From the NCBI GenBank assembly GCA_963970005.1, contig CAXAMN010004002.1, positions 518,182 to 582,181 on the forward strand: a stretch of 64,000 nucleotides of DNA. The letters run 5' to 3'. Position numbers and translations under genes: made by a program. The notes under the pieces were generated by a model. It was not told where the DNA came from. It made no database searches and saw only the letters and a list, made by a program, of their open reading frames with translations. The DNA comes from Durusdinium trenchii (lineage: Eukaryota; Sar; Dinophyceae; Suessiales; Symbiodiniaceae). This document shows, in pieces, positions 53,935 through 64,000 of this stretch (its first letter is position 1; each line of letters begins with the position of its first letter).

Positions 53935-56570
53935 GTGCAATGAGAGTACAGAGTAGCATTCAGCTAAGCATGTGTACAGAAAAATGCGCATTGCCGACGC
54001 ACTCTTTGGCTCAAGCACCCGCATAGAGAAAAAAAAGATTGCGCGCAGATCGATTATGTGGCCGAGAGGTGATCGATCGTTACTTCTAGAAACACCGGCA
54101 CGCAGTTTCGATAAATCACCGCAACAACAGATCAATGCAGCTTGCATGAAGAATCCTTTGGTGGTCACGGCCTCGAGAACAACTGTTTGTTGAATCTTGT
54201 TGCTGTATCCAAGCCTGGGGCCTGGGGGTGCAAAATGCACCGCCACAGCTTTCAACAAATTTGTGGTACAGTAGAGTTTGAGTGCCTGACATCCTAGACG
54301 GGACAGTATCCAGAGGTATATATATAAATAGATCGCTCGACTTCACTACCTGGTTTGCACCTTGTCCCAGACCCGGGCAATGCGGCAATACAGCAATACA
54401 GCACTACATAAATGATCTCAAGCTGACAGACCTGGTTTCTGGTTTGAATGTTCCGATCCTGAGCTACGAAGTGATGGAGCAGCGGTGGAGCTCTTGCGCA
54501 GACCCGCGTGGTATGTGCAGACTTGCTGTAGCTGCCTGTATTTAAGCCTGGGGAGCGACAAACACATCACAGCTGAGGGAACAGCAAACTACAATATAGT
54601 TACCCAGTAAACTTCAATGGTTTTTTGTTTGGAGTTTGGACCGTGGGCTAAAACGGGCGTGGGTTTCATTGACTTTCTAGCTGCGAACTGCCAGGTTTCT
54701 TATGATGAAACACTCATTTTTTGGTTTCAATGATATCTGTACTGGGTTGAGGAATGCTCAAGCATATCGACCACACCGGTTGCGTTTGCACATGTTGGGT
54801 TCCTCTCACTGGAGCTTCTTTGCGCCTCCCAGACTACATTTTAAACCATCAGGCGTTCCTTCTTGCCTTGTGTTGAATTTCGTGTCACAGCCGGCCTGGC
54901 AAACGTCGAGCTGAGCGGTGATCTACACGAATTGTGTGCAAAACTTTTTCAGTTGAACTTTTTTAGTCAGAAACTTGCACTTCAATAATCTGACGGTCTT
55001 TGCTGCCTTGTCCGTGGGCGGCGCCATTTTAGCGATTTCAATCTGTTGAATTCCGTTTGCCAGGACCATACAGAGGCGGAGGGTGTGAAGGATAGGAGTA
55101 TCAAATGCATGTCACTGTTGGTGTTGCATGAGTTACCAAGTGTTTCAGCCTGGTACGTGACAGTCGAGTCAACGCGATAGTATCATAATAGTTGACAAAA
55201 TGTTTGCACACCCGCTGGTTTAGTGACCAATCTGTTCGTGTTGAGGACTATCTCTTGAAGCCGCGGGGTTCGATGCCACAGCGTGTAGCAACTCCGAGGT
55301 GAAATGGTCAATGTCCCACCGGCATGCAGTCCCATTGTCCGGATTATTGTTTCGATAAATCACCACATAAACAGATCAAAACAGCTTGCATGAAGAATCC
55401 TTTGGTGGTCATGGCCTCGAGAACAACTGCCTGTTGAATCTTGTTGCTGTATCCAAGCCTGGGGCCTGGGGGTGCAAAATGCACCGTCACAGCTTTCAGC
55501 AAATTTGTGGTAGAGTAGAGTTTGAGTGCCTGACATTCTAGACGGGACAGTGTCCAGAGGTTCATATATACATACATCGCTCGACTTCACTACCTGGTTT
55601 GCACCTTGTCCCAGACCCGGGCAATGCGGCAATACAGCAATACAGCACTACATAAATGATCTCAAGCTGACAGACCTGGTTTGAACGTTCCGATCCTGAG
55701 CTACGAAGTGATGGAGCAGCGGTGGAGCTCTTGCGCAGACCCGCGTGGTATGTGCAGACTTGCTGTAGCTGCCTGTATTTAAGCCTGGGGAGCGACAAAC
55801 ACATCACAGCTGAGGGAACAGCAAACTACAATATAGTTACCCAGTAAACTTCAATGGCTTTTTGTTTGGAGTTTGGACCGTCTAAAACGGGCGTGGGTTT
55901 CATTGATTTTCTAGCTGCAAACTGCCAGGCTTCTTATGATGAAGCACTCACTTCTTTTTGGCCTCAATGATATCTTTACTGGGTTGAGGAATTCTCAAAC
56001 ATATCGACCACACCGGTTGCGTTTGCGCATGTTGGGTTCCTTTCACTGGAGCTTCTTTGCGCCTCCCAGCTTGCATTTCAAGAATCTGGCGTTCTTTCTT
56101 GCCTTGTCTTGAAATTCGTCTGCCACGACCATGCAGAGCCGGCCTGTTTTGAACTTTTGGTCAGAAGCTTGCATTTCAATAATCTGACGGTCTTTCTTGC
56201 CTTGTCCGTTGACAGGGGCAACAACATGTTAACGATTTCAAGCTGTTGAATGCCAGGACCAAGCAGAGACAGAGGGGAGGGGTGTAAAGGATAGGGTTAC
56301 CAACTGTATGTCACGTTTGGTGTTACATGAGTTACCAAGTGTTTCAGCCTGGTACGTGACAGTCGAATCAACGCGATAGTATCATAATAGTCGACAACAT
56401 GTTTGCACACCCGCTGGTTTAGTGACCAATCTGTTCGTGTTGAGGACTATCTCTTGAAGCCGCAGGGTTCGATGCCACAGCGTGTAGCAACTCCGAGGTG
56501 AAATGGTCAATGTCCACCGGCATGCAATCCCATTGTCCAGATGTTTGTTTCGACATTTGAAACCATAGAC
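53935..56570. repeat. tandem ~1.2-kb repeat, two-plus copies
   Basis: 54093-54900 matches 55345-56125 at an offset of about 1240 bases. 54905-55350 matches 56130-56545 at an offset of about 1200. 53937-54075 matches 44689-44840 of the distant copy. Landmarks per unit are an A-box-like TGGTTTAGTGACC and B-box-like GGTTCGATGCC (55267-55277, 56466-56476), as in a tRNA-derived SINE head. The units differ by scattered substitutions and small indels, so the array is not very recent. Confidence 0.8.
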
Positions 56571-57018
56571 ATATCAGAACAGCTTGCGTTTTCAGAATCA
56601 GGTGGTCACGGCAAGTTACTGATGTTGTTTCGATGGTTGCTGAGCCAAAAAACAGCTTGGAATGAAGGCGTCGCGATGCGGAATCCTTGTCGCGATGCTT
56701 GGAATGGCCAACACGTGGCTGTATCCAAGCAGCGTCGCGATGATTTTCAGCAGAACTGCTTGAGGAAGGGCTCAATTGCTACCAAAGCTGGCCTGGGGGG
56801 TTTCAATGGCTGCAATTGACTGTAACAACTTTTTAAGACTTGGATATGAAATGGTATGAAGTCCACACACTGTGCTTAGCTGCCCCAGGCCGCGCGGAAG
56901 AACCAACACGGTGCGATCGAAAAGGGGGCCACCGTCACTGCTGGGTGTCCCTTATAGAAAACAAGTGCCTTAATTAGGCTCGCCGTTGCCAGATGGCTAA
57001 CTCTTGGAGAGGGTGATG

Positions 57019-57044
57019 GAGAGAGGGAGAGAGAGAGAGAGAGA
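57019..57044. repeat. GA microsatellite
   Basis: GAGAGAGGGAGAGAGAGAGAGAGA-type tract adjoining the foldback element. Confidence 0.8.
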
Positions 57045-57060
57045 ACTATAGTATATATAA

Positions 57061-57176
57061 TATACCAGGACCTTCCCAGTGACCTTTTGAGATCCCAGAA
57101 TGAGGTCACTTAGGACTTAGGTCTTGAAAAGGTCATTTACCAATCCTGAAGAGGTCACTGAGAAGGTCCTGGTATA
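57061..57176. mobile_element. foldback / MITE-like element, 25-bp terminal inverted repeats
   Basis: The left arm 57061-57085 (TATACCAGGACCTTCCCAGT...) and right arm 57152-57176 are inverted copies with one mismatch in 25. The 66-base middle holds further GGTCACTT/GGTCATTT words. TA-rich sequence flanks both ends, so a TA target duplication is possible. There is no coding capacity; it would depend on an outside transposase. Confidence 0.7.
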
Positions 57177-57455
57177 TATACATGCACGAACCCATTTCTT
57201 GACAAATCGACTGGAGGTCAGTTTCTGTCAGTGACTCGGAACGTCTCCCCGTTCGCTTCAACGCTTCCGACGCCGCCAGTACTCCCCCGCGCTTATTCAC
57301 GTTCGTAGCTAAGCTGCGCTTTCAATGGAGCGACCAGTTCCGGAAGTGGGCCCCAAGTTCCTAGAACGAGGAGTTGTGCTTGAAAAACCTCAGACTCTTG
57401 AACAATTCCCATCTGATTTCAATCAATGCGTGGACCCCCTGACCCATCTTGCCAG

Positions 57456-60400
57456 GAATGCCGCGAACTGGCCGCCAAGCTCTTGGGCTGGTTGCGCCCA
57501 GGTGCGCTTTCAGGGGCGGAAACAAGCTTAGCGATCCTGGAGGAAAGCTCCGATGATCAACCACCACAGAGCTTGTTTTGTGTCGCCAGGGTAAGGTGTA
57601 AGTGTAGGTTCTTTTGAGGCTACCTATTCATAATTACCTTGCTCCACGACCGATCTTCCCGTCCCGTTCCAGCCGGAAGTAGTGGGTTTGAGCGCCCGGT
57701 TTCAGCTCTATGCAGTAGCTTCACTGCTTAGACATTCGGATTGAGCCAGTTCGACCTCTGTCGTTTTCAGCGACCAAGCCCTTGGGATCCGAGTGGAAGC
57801 CAGTTGCACAGTCTCAGGTGGCCACCTCTTCTTCCGAGAGTCTTGCTTTCATGCCTCAGGTGCGACCGAGCTTGAAGGGGGCATGCCTTTCAGATGAGTT
57901 TGGTGGACCCAAACTTGATTGGGGTTGGTGCCCGGATCCCTGCCCGCAGCGCCATGAACCGGGTGGGACCAGGGGAAACCCAGCCAGGCAATGCGGCCAG
58001 GCGCTTCAACCCCACGAAGTACCGCACGCCAGAGCAGCTGCTCGGACGGCGTGGTGTGGCGTGTGGGCATGTGTGGGGCTTGGTCGAAGGTGAGGAAAAG
58101 CATCGGCCTCTTTTTACATATACAAATAACATGAACACGCACGGCTTCCAAGCAAACGTGGTAATTACTGGCGCAACAGCTTGCGCAACAGCTGCAGCCT
58201 TCAAGGCACCGCACAGGCACCGCTTGCTAGCGCCACCGCGCCACAAGCGCCACAGGTACTCGCAGTTCTTCAGCGATGCTCTTGCTGATGGCTTCAGATA
58301 CCAACTCTCCGGTACCAACTTTGTCGAGAGTTATGCCAAGCTGAAAGGTTTCTCGAAGCAGTTCCCGCTGCATCCTTTTTTTTTTTCTCCCGCCCGCATC
58401 CGACCCCGCGCCCATTTTTTCGGGCACCGAGACGGTTCGACCAAGACGGCGCCCCAGCGCAGTAGTCGTGAGACGGTTCCTTTATGGGGGGGGCCTTAGT
58501 TAAATATTATGGGGTATACAAAATGCATACCTGTTGGAATATTTAACTTTAATTAATTTAACATATTTTTTCAGAATATATTTTTGCCTGCAGGTATGCG
58601 ATACCCCCGTTCAGCTGCTCTGGAGTATTTATTTTGCGAGATCTTGAACATGATGAAAAATTGGTGATCATCACCAAGTAGGTTCGGATAACCTTGGAAT
58701 AACATATAGCCCTGGAGTATTAAAGTAAGGAAATGTCAATATACCCTGGAATGTTTAATCAAGGAAACATCAGAATTGATGTCTTCGACATTCTTCGACG
58801 GCTGCTGAAAGATGTTGCAGGTCCTGGCTTCCAGGATGTTTTTGGTGTTGGTGTTGGTGGTGGTGGTGGTGGTGGTCCTGTTTTAAAGGGTAGTCTTTTT
58901 TTAAAAAGAGGTTAGGCATACCTAGAATACTTGTTTGTTAAACGTTGAAGTAGCCTGGACTAATTGTTACATAAACAAATTCCAGGACGTTTGAACCTCC
59001 TGGAATACTTGTTGCTATGAAGCAACCCTAAGGAATAAAACATCTTCCTGCAGGTATCCACCGGTATCCAACAAAACCCCCATGTTCCGGCCGCAATTTG
59101 GCTGGCACTGTCCCACACCGACATCATCACCGGTCGACATCGTCGCATGCGAAACCGTTGCCTGGGCGCTGCTCCAGGCAACATGCATCAGTACTGGTTT
59201 CGTTGGCAGACACCTGGATTGCTTTCAGTCTTTTGGAGTTGTTTTCAAGGGTGAAGTTTGGCAAGACAGTGTCCAACAGCACGAAGACCCTTGCCAACTC
59301 GAACGCCAAAGTCTTGGGTCTTCTGCGTTAGAGATGGTTTTTGCTCGGCGAATGTGCAGGAAAGTGAGTCCGGCGAACAAGCGCCACTTAATGATGCTAC
59401 AGACTGGACAGTATGCCCCTGCCAAGATCTTGCGATATGCACCTTGGCAGTTACCTGGTTTTGCGGATTAGGTGATCTTTTTCAACTTTTCCCCATAGTT
59501 CATCCCCTTTCCTGAGAAATCACGAAAGCTAGCGAAGCTAGCTGGAGTTACTCTTGCGATAGCAAGGTTTCTTTCGACCGGGTGCAAATCCTAACCCCTG
59601 ATTTTTCAGGTCGAAGACCCCCCCCCNNNNNNNNNNNNNNNNNNNNNNNNNNNNNNNNNNNNNNNNNNNNNNNNNNNNNNNNNNNNNNNNNNNNNNNNNN
59701 NNNNNNNNNNNNNNNNNNNNNNNNNNNNNNNNNNNNNNNNNNNNNNNNNNNNNNNNNNNNNNNNNNNNNNNNNNNNNNNNNNNNNNNNNNNNNNNNNNNN
59801 NNNNNNNNNNNNNNNNNNNNNNNNNNNNNNNNNNNNNNNNNNNNNNNNNNNNNNNNNNNNNNNNNNNNNNNNNNNNNNNNNNNNNNNNNNNNNNNNNNNN
59901 NNNNNNNNNNNNNNNNNNNNNNNNNNNNNNNNNNNNNNNNNNNNNNNNNNNNNNNNNNNNNNNNNNNNNNNNNNNNNNNNNNNNNNNNNNNNNNNNNNNN
60001 NNNNNNNNNNNNNNNNNNNNNNNNNNNNNNNNNNNNNNNNNNNNNNNNNNNNNNNNNNNNNNNNNNNNNNNNNNNNNNNNNNNNNNNNNNNNNNNNNNNN
60101 NNNNNNNNNNNNNNNNNNNNNNNTTTTTTCCTACCTCGCTGCCCTCCACTTTCCCATTCTGGAGCGCTAGCTTTCGCCCGCCCCCTTGGCCTCAAGTATG
60201 TTTGGATGTTTTCCAGGTTGAAAATCCAAGGTCATCGTCGAAGGAACTCACATTGGACGGATTTGTTTGTCATCCGTGTGGAAGGTCCCCCATCTCAGGG
60301 ATCCCATGTGTCCCCCATCTCACCGAAGCCGATGGATGCGGGACTTGGGGACCGGTGCATGGACCTTTGGGACCCGGTGCATGGACCTTTGGGACCCGGG

Positions 60401-61230
60401 GCATGGACCTTTGGGACCCGGGGCATGGATGGTAGCTAAGCAAGGCCCTTTGGAAGAACCGTTCCAATGGGGTGGTTCGGTCGGTGGGTCATCGGCCGGT
60501 CCTCTCCTGCCCGCCGGTGCGAGGAGAAGATCTACGGCCGGGGGTACATCTACACGGGCGGCGATGAGATCTCGCAGAAGCTCGTGGACCTGGGCCAGCC
60601 AAACCTGCAGCCAGGAGGGGCCGCCCAAGGATTTGGTGGGAGGCCACCAGGCCATGTTCGTGGAACTTCAGGAAAAGAGTGGCTCCAGGATTCCCCCCGC
60701 AAAACAGGTATTAACAATTAGACATTTGTGACATATAGCATCATAATTATGACATCACTGACCTATATGTTTGATTCACCGATATACATAATTCATTCTA
60801 ATGAAGCCACAACAACCGTGAAGCTATTGACCAATATGATGTGCCCCAATCGAATTGTGACAAGCCACCGTTATGGGTTGGAAGATGAGGAACATGGTTG
60901 CTGATTACGCTGATTAAGCATGATTCGGTGAATTTTGGAGGCGTGCCTTGTAGGAATGCCAATGTAGACTGCTGATTGATGAACCGTGCTGAACCCCTAC
61001 GATCAATTTGGCGTTTATTTTAAAACATTTAAAGGAAGGGTTGGAGATGCACCCCTTTCAAAACAACATATTTTGTTGTGATTCCGAATCGCACAGGGAG
61101 ACCGCCCTGCCCTGGCTGGGTAGACCGGTCTCTTTCGCACTCCGCGCCACTCTGCCTCCAGGCGCCAGCGTCCTTGACGTCGGCTGCGGGGCTGGGGGCA
61201 CGGCCTACTATTTGGCCTCGCATTGTCCAG
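57456..61230 (+). CDS. phosphoethanolamine N-methyltransferase, 3' part (end of domain 1, linker, start of domain 2)
   Basis: Exons: 57456-57501 (ECRELAAKLLGWLRP), 57818-57859 ([13 protein letters not shown]), 57988-58036 ([15 protein letters not shown]), 58256-58347 (YSQFFSDALADGFRYQL, VESYAKLK), 59178-59208 (NMHQYWFRW), 59250-about 59330, about 59404-59438 (TGQYAPAKILRY), 60524-60614 (EKIYGRGYIYTGG, NLQPG) and 61162-61230 (ASVLDVGCGAGGTAYYLA). Donors include GT, GC and GA; acceptors are AG|G at nearly all. Phase-preserving joins rebuild [47 protein letters not shown] and LQPG-ASVLDVGCG. This is the PEAMT order: end of methyltransferase domain 1, the LRY..IYG.GY..TGG linker, then SAM motif I of domain 2. 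Exons 59250 and 59404 have uncertain edges. Later exons of domain 2 were not found in the window. The 497-base gap lies in one intron. Confidence 0.83.
58840..58875. repeat. GGT microsatellite in PEAMT intron
   Basis: About ten tandem GGT/TGT units. Confidence 0.75.
59627..60123. other. assembly gap (497 N)
   Basis: Run of N preceded by a C run, inside the PEAMT intron between the exons ending 59438 and starting 60524. Confidence 0.95.
60352..60431. repeat. 22-bp minisatellite, about 3.6 copies
   Basis: Unit GGACCTTTGGGACCCGGGGC plus AT, with small changes between copies, inside the PEAMT intron just before the TGG-linker exon. Confidence 0.8.
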
Positions 61231-64000
61231 GTGTCGTTGGGGAAACGAGTGAGTCTAAGATGTCTAAGGAACAGACTCCAGGGTGACCATCAGTGAACAT
61301 GACTCAACCCCAAGCGATGCAACGATTCTGATTGGCTGTCTGACTGGTGCTTGTTTGACAACTAGGTTGAGGCCCATTTCGCTTGGAGTTCTTCTTGGTC
61401 TGTCGACACGCCTTCCTTCGTTTTCCACGAAAACCGAACACCTCGAAGACCGAACGCCTGTTGCTTGCAGTGGGGTCATCGGAATCATCACCTTGAATAG
61501 GATGCTGCAGTGTTTCATGCTGCAAAGACCAGGAGAACGCCCCAAGAGTCACATGTTGCTCGGGGTGGTGTGGTCCGACTTCCTCAGGAAAGCGAGTGGT
61601 TGTGATGTGACAGGGGCACCCCGATCTTCCTCCGTTCGGAAACTGCACCCAACTCCATGTGACTGGCCAACATCTCGCTTGGCGCAGGTCGCAAAAACCA
61701 GTCGCCACGCCGTAAACCGCCGGGCCGCCGCACCGTGATGTCGACCGGGTCGCCCCGGGTCGCCAGCACCAGTCTTCGTTCAACCTGCACCCGACTCTAA
61801 CAGGTCTCCGAAATGGAGGGTTAGGCTCTAACAGGTTTCAATTGGTGGCCTATTGGAGGGTCCTGGAAGAGGGTTTTGACATCTTTGGGTCCTGTTGGCG
61901 AGGCCGGGCCGATCCTTTTTGCTTCAGCTTGGGCCGATCCAAGCACGGCGGTCCGCTCAATGCGGACCCAACAAACCACACAACGGTTTGGGCCTGGTTC
62001 CGGCAACTACCAGTCGTTGACCTGGCCAAGAACGAAAATCATTACGATAGTGGTCCCCAAATAGATGACCGTGGCATGGATTCTACATTTTCTACCTGGG
62101 GATTTACTTTTTGTATCTATTTGGGGTTCTCTTGTTGGAACCCCCATGAACCCCCCCAGCAGGCCTCCAGGTTTCCACTAGCTTGTTGGGCCCATTTGGG
62201 GGTCTGTATATTTGTTTGGAAACTGGTCAGTCCATGGAGCCCACAGCAAAGCTGGGTTTTAGACCGCTAGCTGTTCCGCTGGTCGGCTTGAACAGTAGCA
62301 CCAGGGCCAGACCAACATACCTAATTTGGAGGCCATACCAGCATTCCAAGAATTGCAACTCCCATTTCCACGCTAACCATGTTCGCAATGGGAGGCATCT
62401 TTGTGCATGGTGCGAACTGGAGTTCAGAGATGGCCTCCTTCAATGCGGGCCGGCTCCCACAGGCGCACACAACTTGCAGACATGAACGTGGTGAAGCCAC
62501 CTTTTCCGCTGTCTTTATGTTGTGGCTTGATGCGCTGTCTTGGGCTGGTGAGGGTGGGAAACTCAAGGATCCTATCGCTAAGGGGGAAATTCAGGATTCC
62601 ACAAGCATTTTGGGCTCGCTACCTATGCCAAACTGGGAAAAACAGGTGCCGAGCGAGCTGCGTGCACGAGTAAGCTTCGAGCTGACCCCGGAGTGTGGGG
62701 TGCCAGACGCTTGGGGTGAAATCGACGGGCCATCCTTCTGGGCTGGGTGTGAAACTTGAGTGTCAAATAGCTAATATGAACTAGACACTACCAAAATGGG
62801 GTTTGTTTTGTGTAGTATCTTCCAAACTTGGGTGTATGTAAGAAGTCCCGTCGAGTCCCTTTCGTTGGGAGGTGGAGCGACCCTAAGCAGCGAGGGAAAC
62901 GGGCGGAGGGGTGACCCGGTGAGGACCTGCACGGCAGGGTTCTGTCAAAGGTTCAGGGCCCCGGCCAGGAAACCTGCTTGGTTTGCTGCAAGCGGTCAGT
63001 ATTTCCAAGGTGGTGGAGAACACATGAGAACACTATCGCACAGTTTGGAACCCTCCCTGAATGACCTGGAGGCTTCGCCAGACTAATCTCTTCATGAGGA
63101 GGGGTTTCTCACGTGAACTATATATACATATTGTTATGATCAAGAGGTGCATTGGGCCAGAGAAGGGAGGAATGGTGCATGTGGGATGGGTGATTTCTCA
63201 AACATACATGGGGTGATCAAAGGTCACGTTCCGGAGACAGATGGACCAGAAGATTATGCACAAACACTGAACACATCTTCGCTGACCCTGCCCATGTGGC
63301 GGCCTCAAACCGCCACGACCGTGGTGCATGCACATGCATGAAAGTGCCCCTGCATGCCCGGCTGCCATCCGCCGGGGGTTTGGTGACACAGCTCGTCAGA
63401 AGCTTCACCTTTGCTGACGAGCTCACCGATGAGTGCGGGTTTGTGGTTGACTCTCAAGGGAGAATTCGCTTTATTACAAAATCTACAGGAGTGAGTCCTA
63501 AAGTGCCAAGCTTTGAGAGGGAACAGGCATTCTAATGGTTTGATACTTTGGCTTCAGACTTGAGCTATGAGCCATGAGCCATGAGCTTTATGTCTACCAA
63601 CTCAACTGTATAACCATAGAGCTTGATGTGGTCCGGGGCGTTCGAGAAGACATACGGACCCCCGGACCCTATACGCTCCCTCTCCGTGCTAAGGAGAATG
63701 AGCTTCGATATCCTCCCAACATCTTCGACTTGGTGGTCATCCGAGAGACCTTTATGTACAACGCCTGTAAATGGAAGCGGATGGAAGTGGATGGTGTTTT
63801 CCATGCATGGCCATGCATGACACCATACATTTGACCAGTTTGGAAGTGAATAGCATGTTAGATCATGTTAGCTTGGATGACCAGTTTTCCTCTACAAACC
63901 ACGTGGTGTCTTGCTGGTCCCAGGTCACCGGGAACCGGACCGGCGACCCGGCAAAACCCGGTGAGTGAGTGGTTTGGCGTTCCCGGTGCCGTTCCCGGGT
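61231..64000. other. no recognised gene
   Basis: Expected to contain further PEAMT domain 2 exons, but I find no matching motif. Natural-looking short frames at 62340-62485, 62640-62755, 63390-63480 and 63574-63834 match nothing I know. Confidence 0.3.

Larger units (their letters stand above)
41870..57455 (+). other. giant PEAMT intron filled with mobile DNA
   Basis: It starts with GT directly after codon GAG (...MYLTDE) and ends with AG|G directly before GAA TGC CGC (ECRELAAKLLGWLRPG). The join is phase 0 and restores the family's unbroken order. At about 15.6 kb it holds a decayed copia-like gag, minus-strand transposon-like ORFs, an ATPase/KDZ element, tandem repeats and a foldback element. 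Stretches 41870-43630 and 56830-57050 show no feature beyond short repeats. Confidence 0.7.

Noticed and set aside
57894..58499. 201-codon open frame as one protein
   Set aside because: It mixes two PEAMT exons with intron sequence; only 57988-58036 and 58256-58347 match the family.
59082..59471. 129-codon frame as a separate gene
   Set aside because: It contains one PEAMT exon end (TGQYAPAKILRY) plus intron sequence; the rest does not continue the family.
61097..61161. Longer first part of the VLDVGCG exon
   Set aside because: It duplicates the helix and PG turn already supplied by the 60524-60614 exon; the AG|G at 61161 gives an exact in-phase join.
1..64000. tRNA or rRNA genes, CRISPR arrays, bacterial operons
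   Set aside because: No complete cloverleaf, rRNA segment or regularly spaced repeat array was seen; the tRNA-like boxes in the 1.2-kb repeat do not form a good T stem.

Overview
The window reads as nuclear DNA of a dinoflagellate, most likely a Symbiodiniaceae-type genome. Every protein gene I can place lies on the + strand. Genes are cut into short exons (down to about 31 bases). Introns start with GT, GC or GA and nearly always end AG followed by G. When conserved protein families are threaded through these splice rules, codon phase is kept at most joins. Other dinoflagellate signs are a plant-like PPR gene, stand-alone acyl carrier protein exons, KDZ-type transposon relics and a tyrosine-recombinase retroelement carrying a cytosine methyltransferase.

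Layout. 0.8-4.56 kb: 3' part of a TPR-repeat protein ending in an acyl carrier protein (ACP). 5.36-5.66 kb: two unassigned coiled-coil exons. 6.94-8.4 kb: an intronless PPR gene. 8.42-15.13 kb: a JMJD4-like JmjC oxygenase in at least 12 exons, with all Fe(II) ligands present. 15.1-23.2 kb: scattered unassigned exons and a small inverted repeat. 23.2-25.5 kb: a SET-domain gene. 26.79-33.73 kb: a retrotransposon with zinc-ribbon/SR-rich ORF1, gag-like ORF2, a pol with reverse transcriptase - C5 cytosine methyltransferase - RNase H, and a tyrosine recombinase. 34.9-37.0 kb: a second SET-domain gene. 38.88-61.23 kb: a bi-domain phosphoethanolamine N-methyltransferase (PEAMT) whose two halves are separated by one intron of about 15.6 kb. 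That intron holds a decayed copia-like gag, minus-strand transposon-like ORFs, a broken P-loop ATPase/KDZ element, a tandem 1.2 kb repeat and a foldback element. 61.2-64 kb: nothing recognised. Two assembly gaps are present (33836-33845 and 59627-60123).

How it fits together. The host genes look like an ordinary one-way dinoflagellate gene row (carrier protein, organelle RNA factor, translation-factor hydroxylase, SET methyltransferases, phosphocholine synthesis) invaded by retroelements and DNA transposons. The most notable element is the retrotransposon with its own DNA methyltransferase, between two SET-domain genes. The best host-gene result is the PEAMT gene, whose exons still join in phase across a transposon-packed intron. 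All exon calls are by eye; no transcript or homology search was available.
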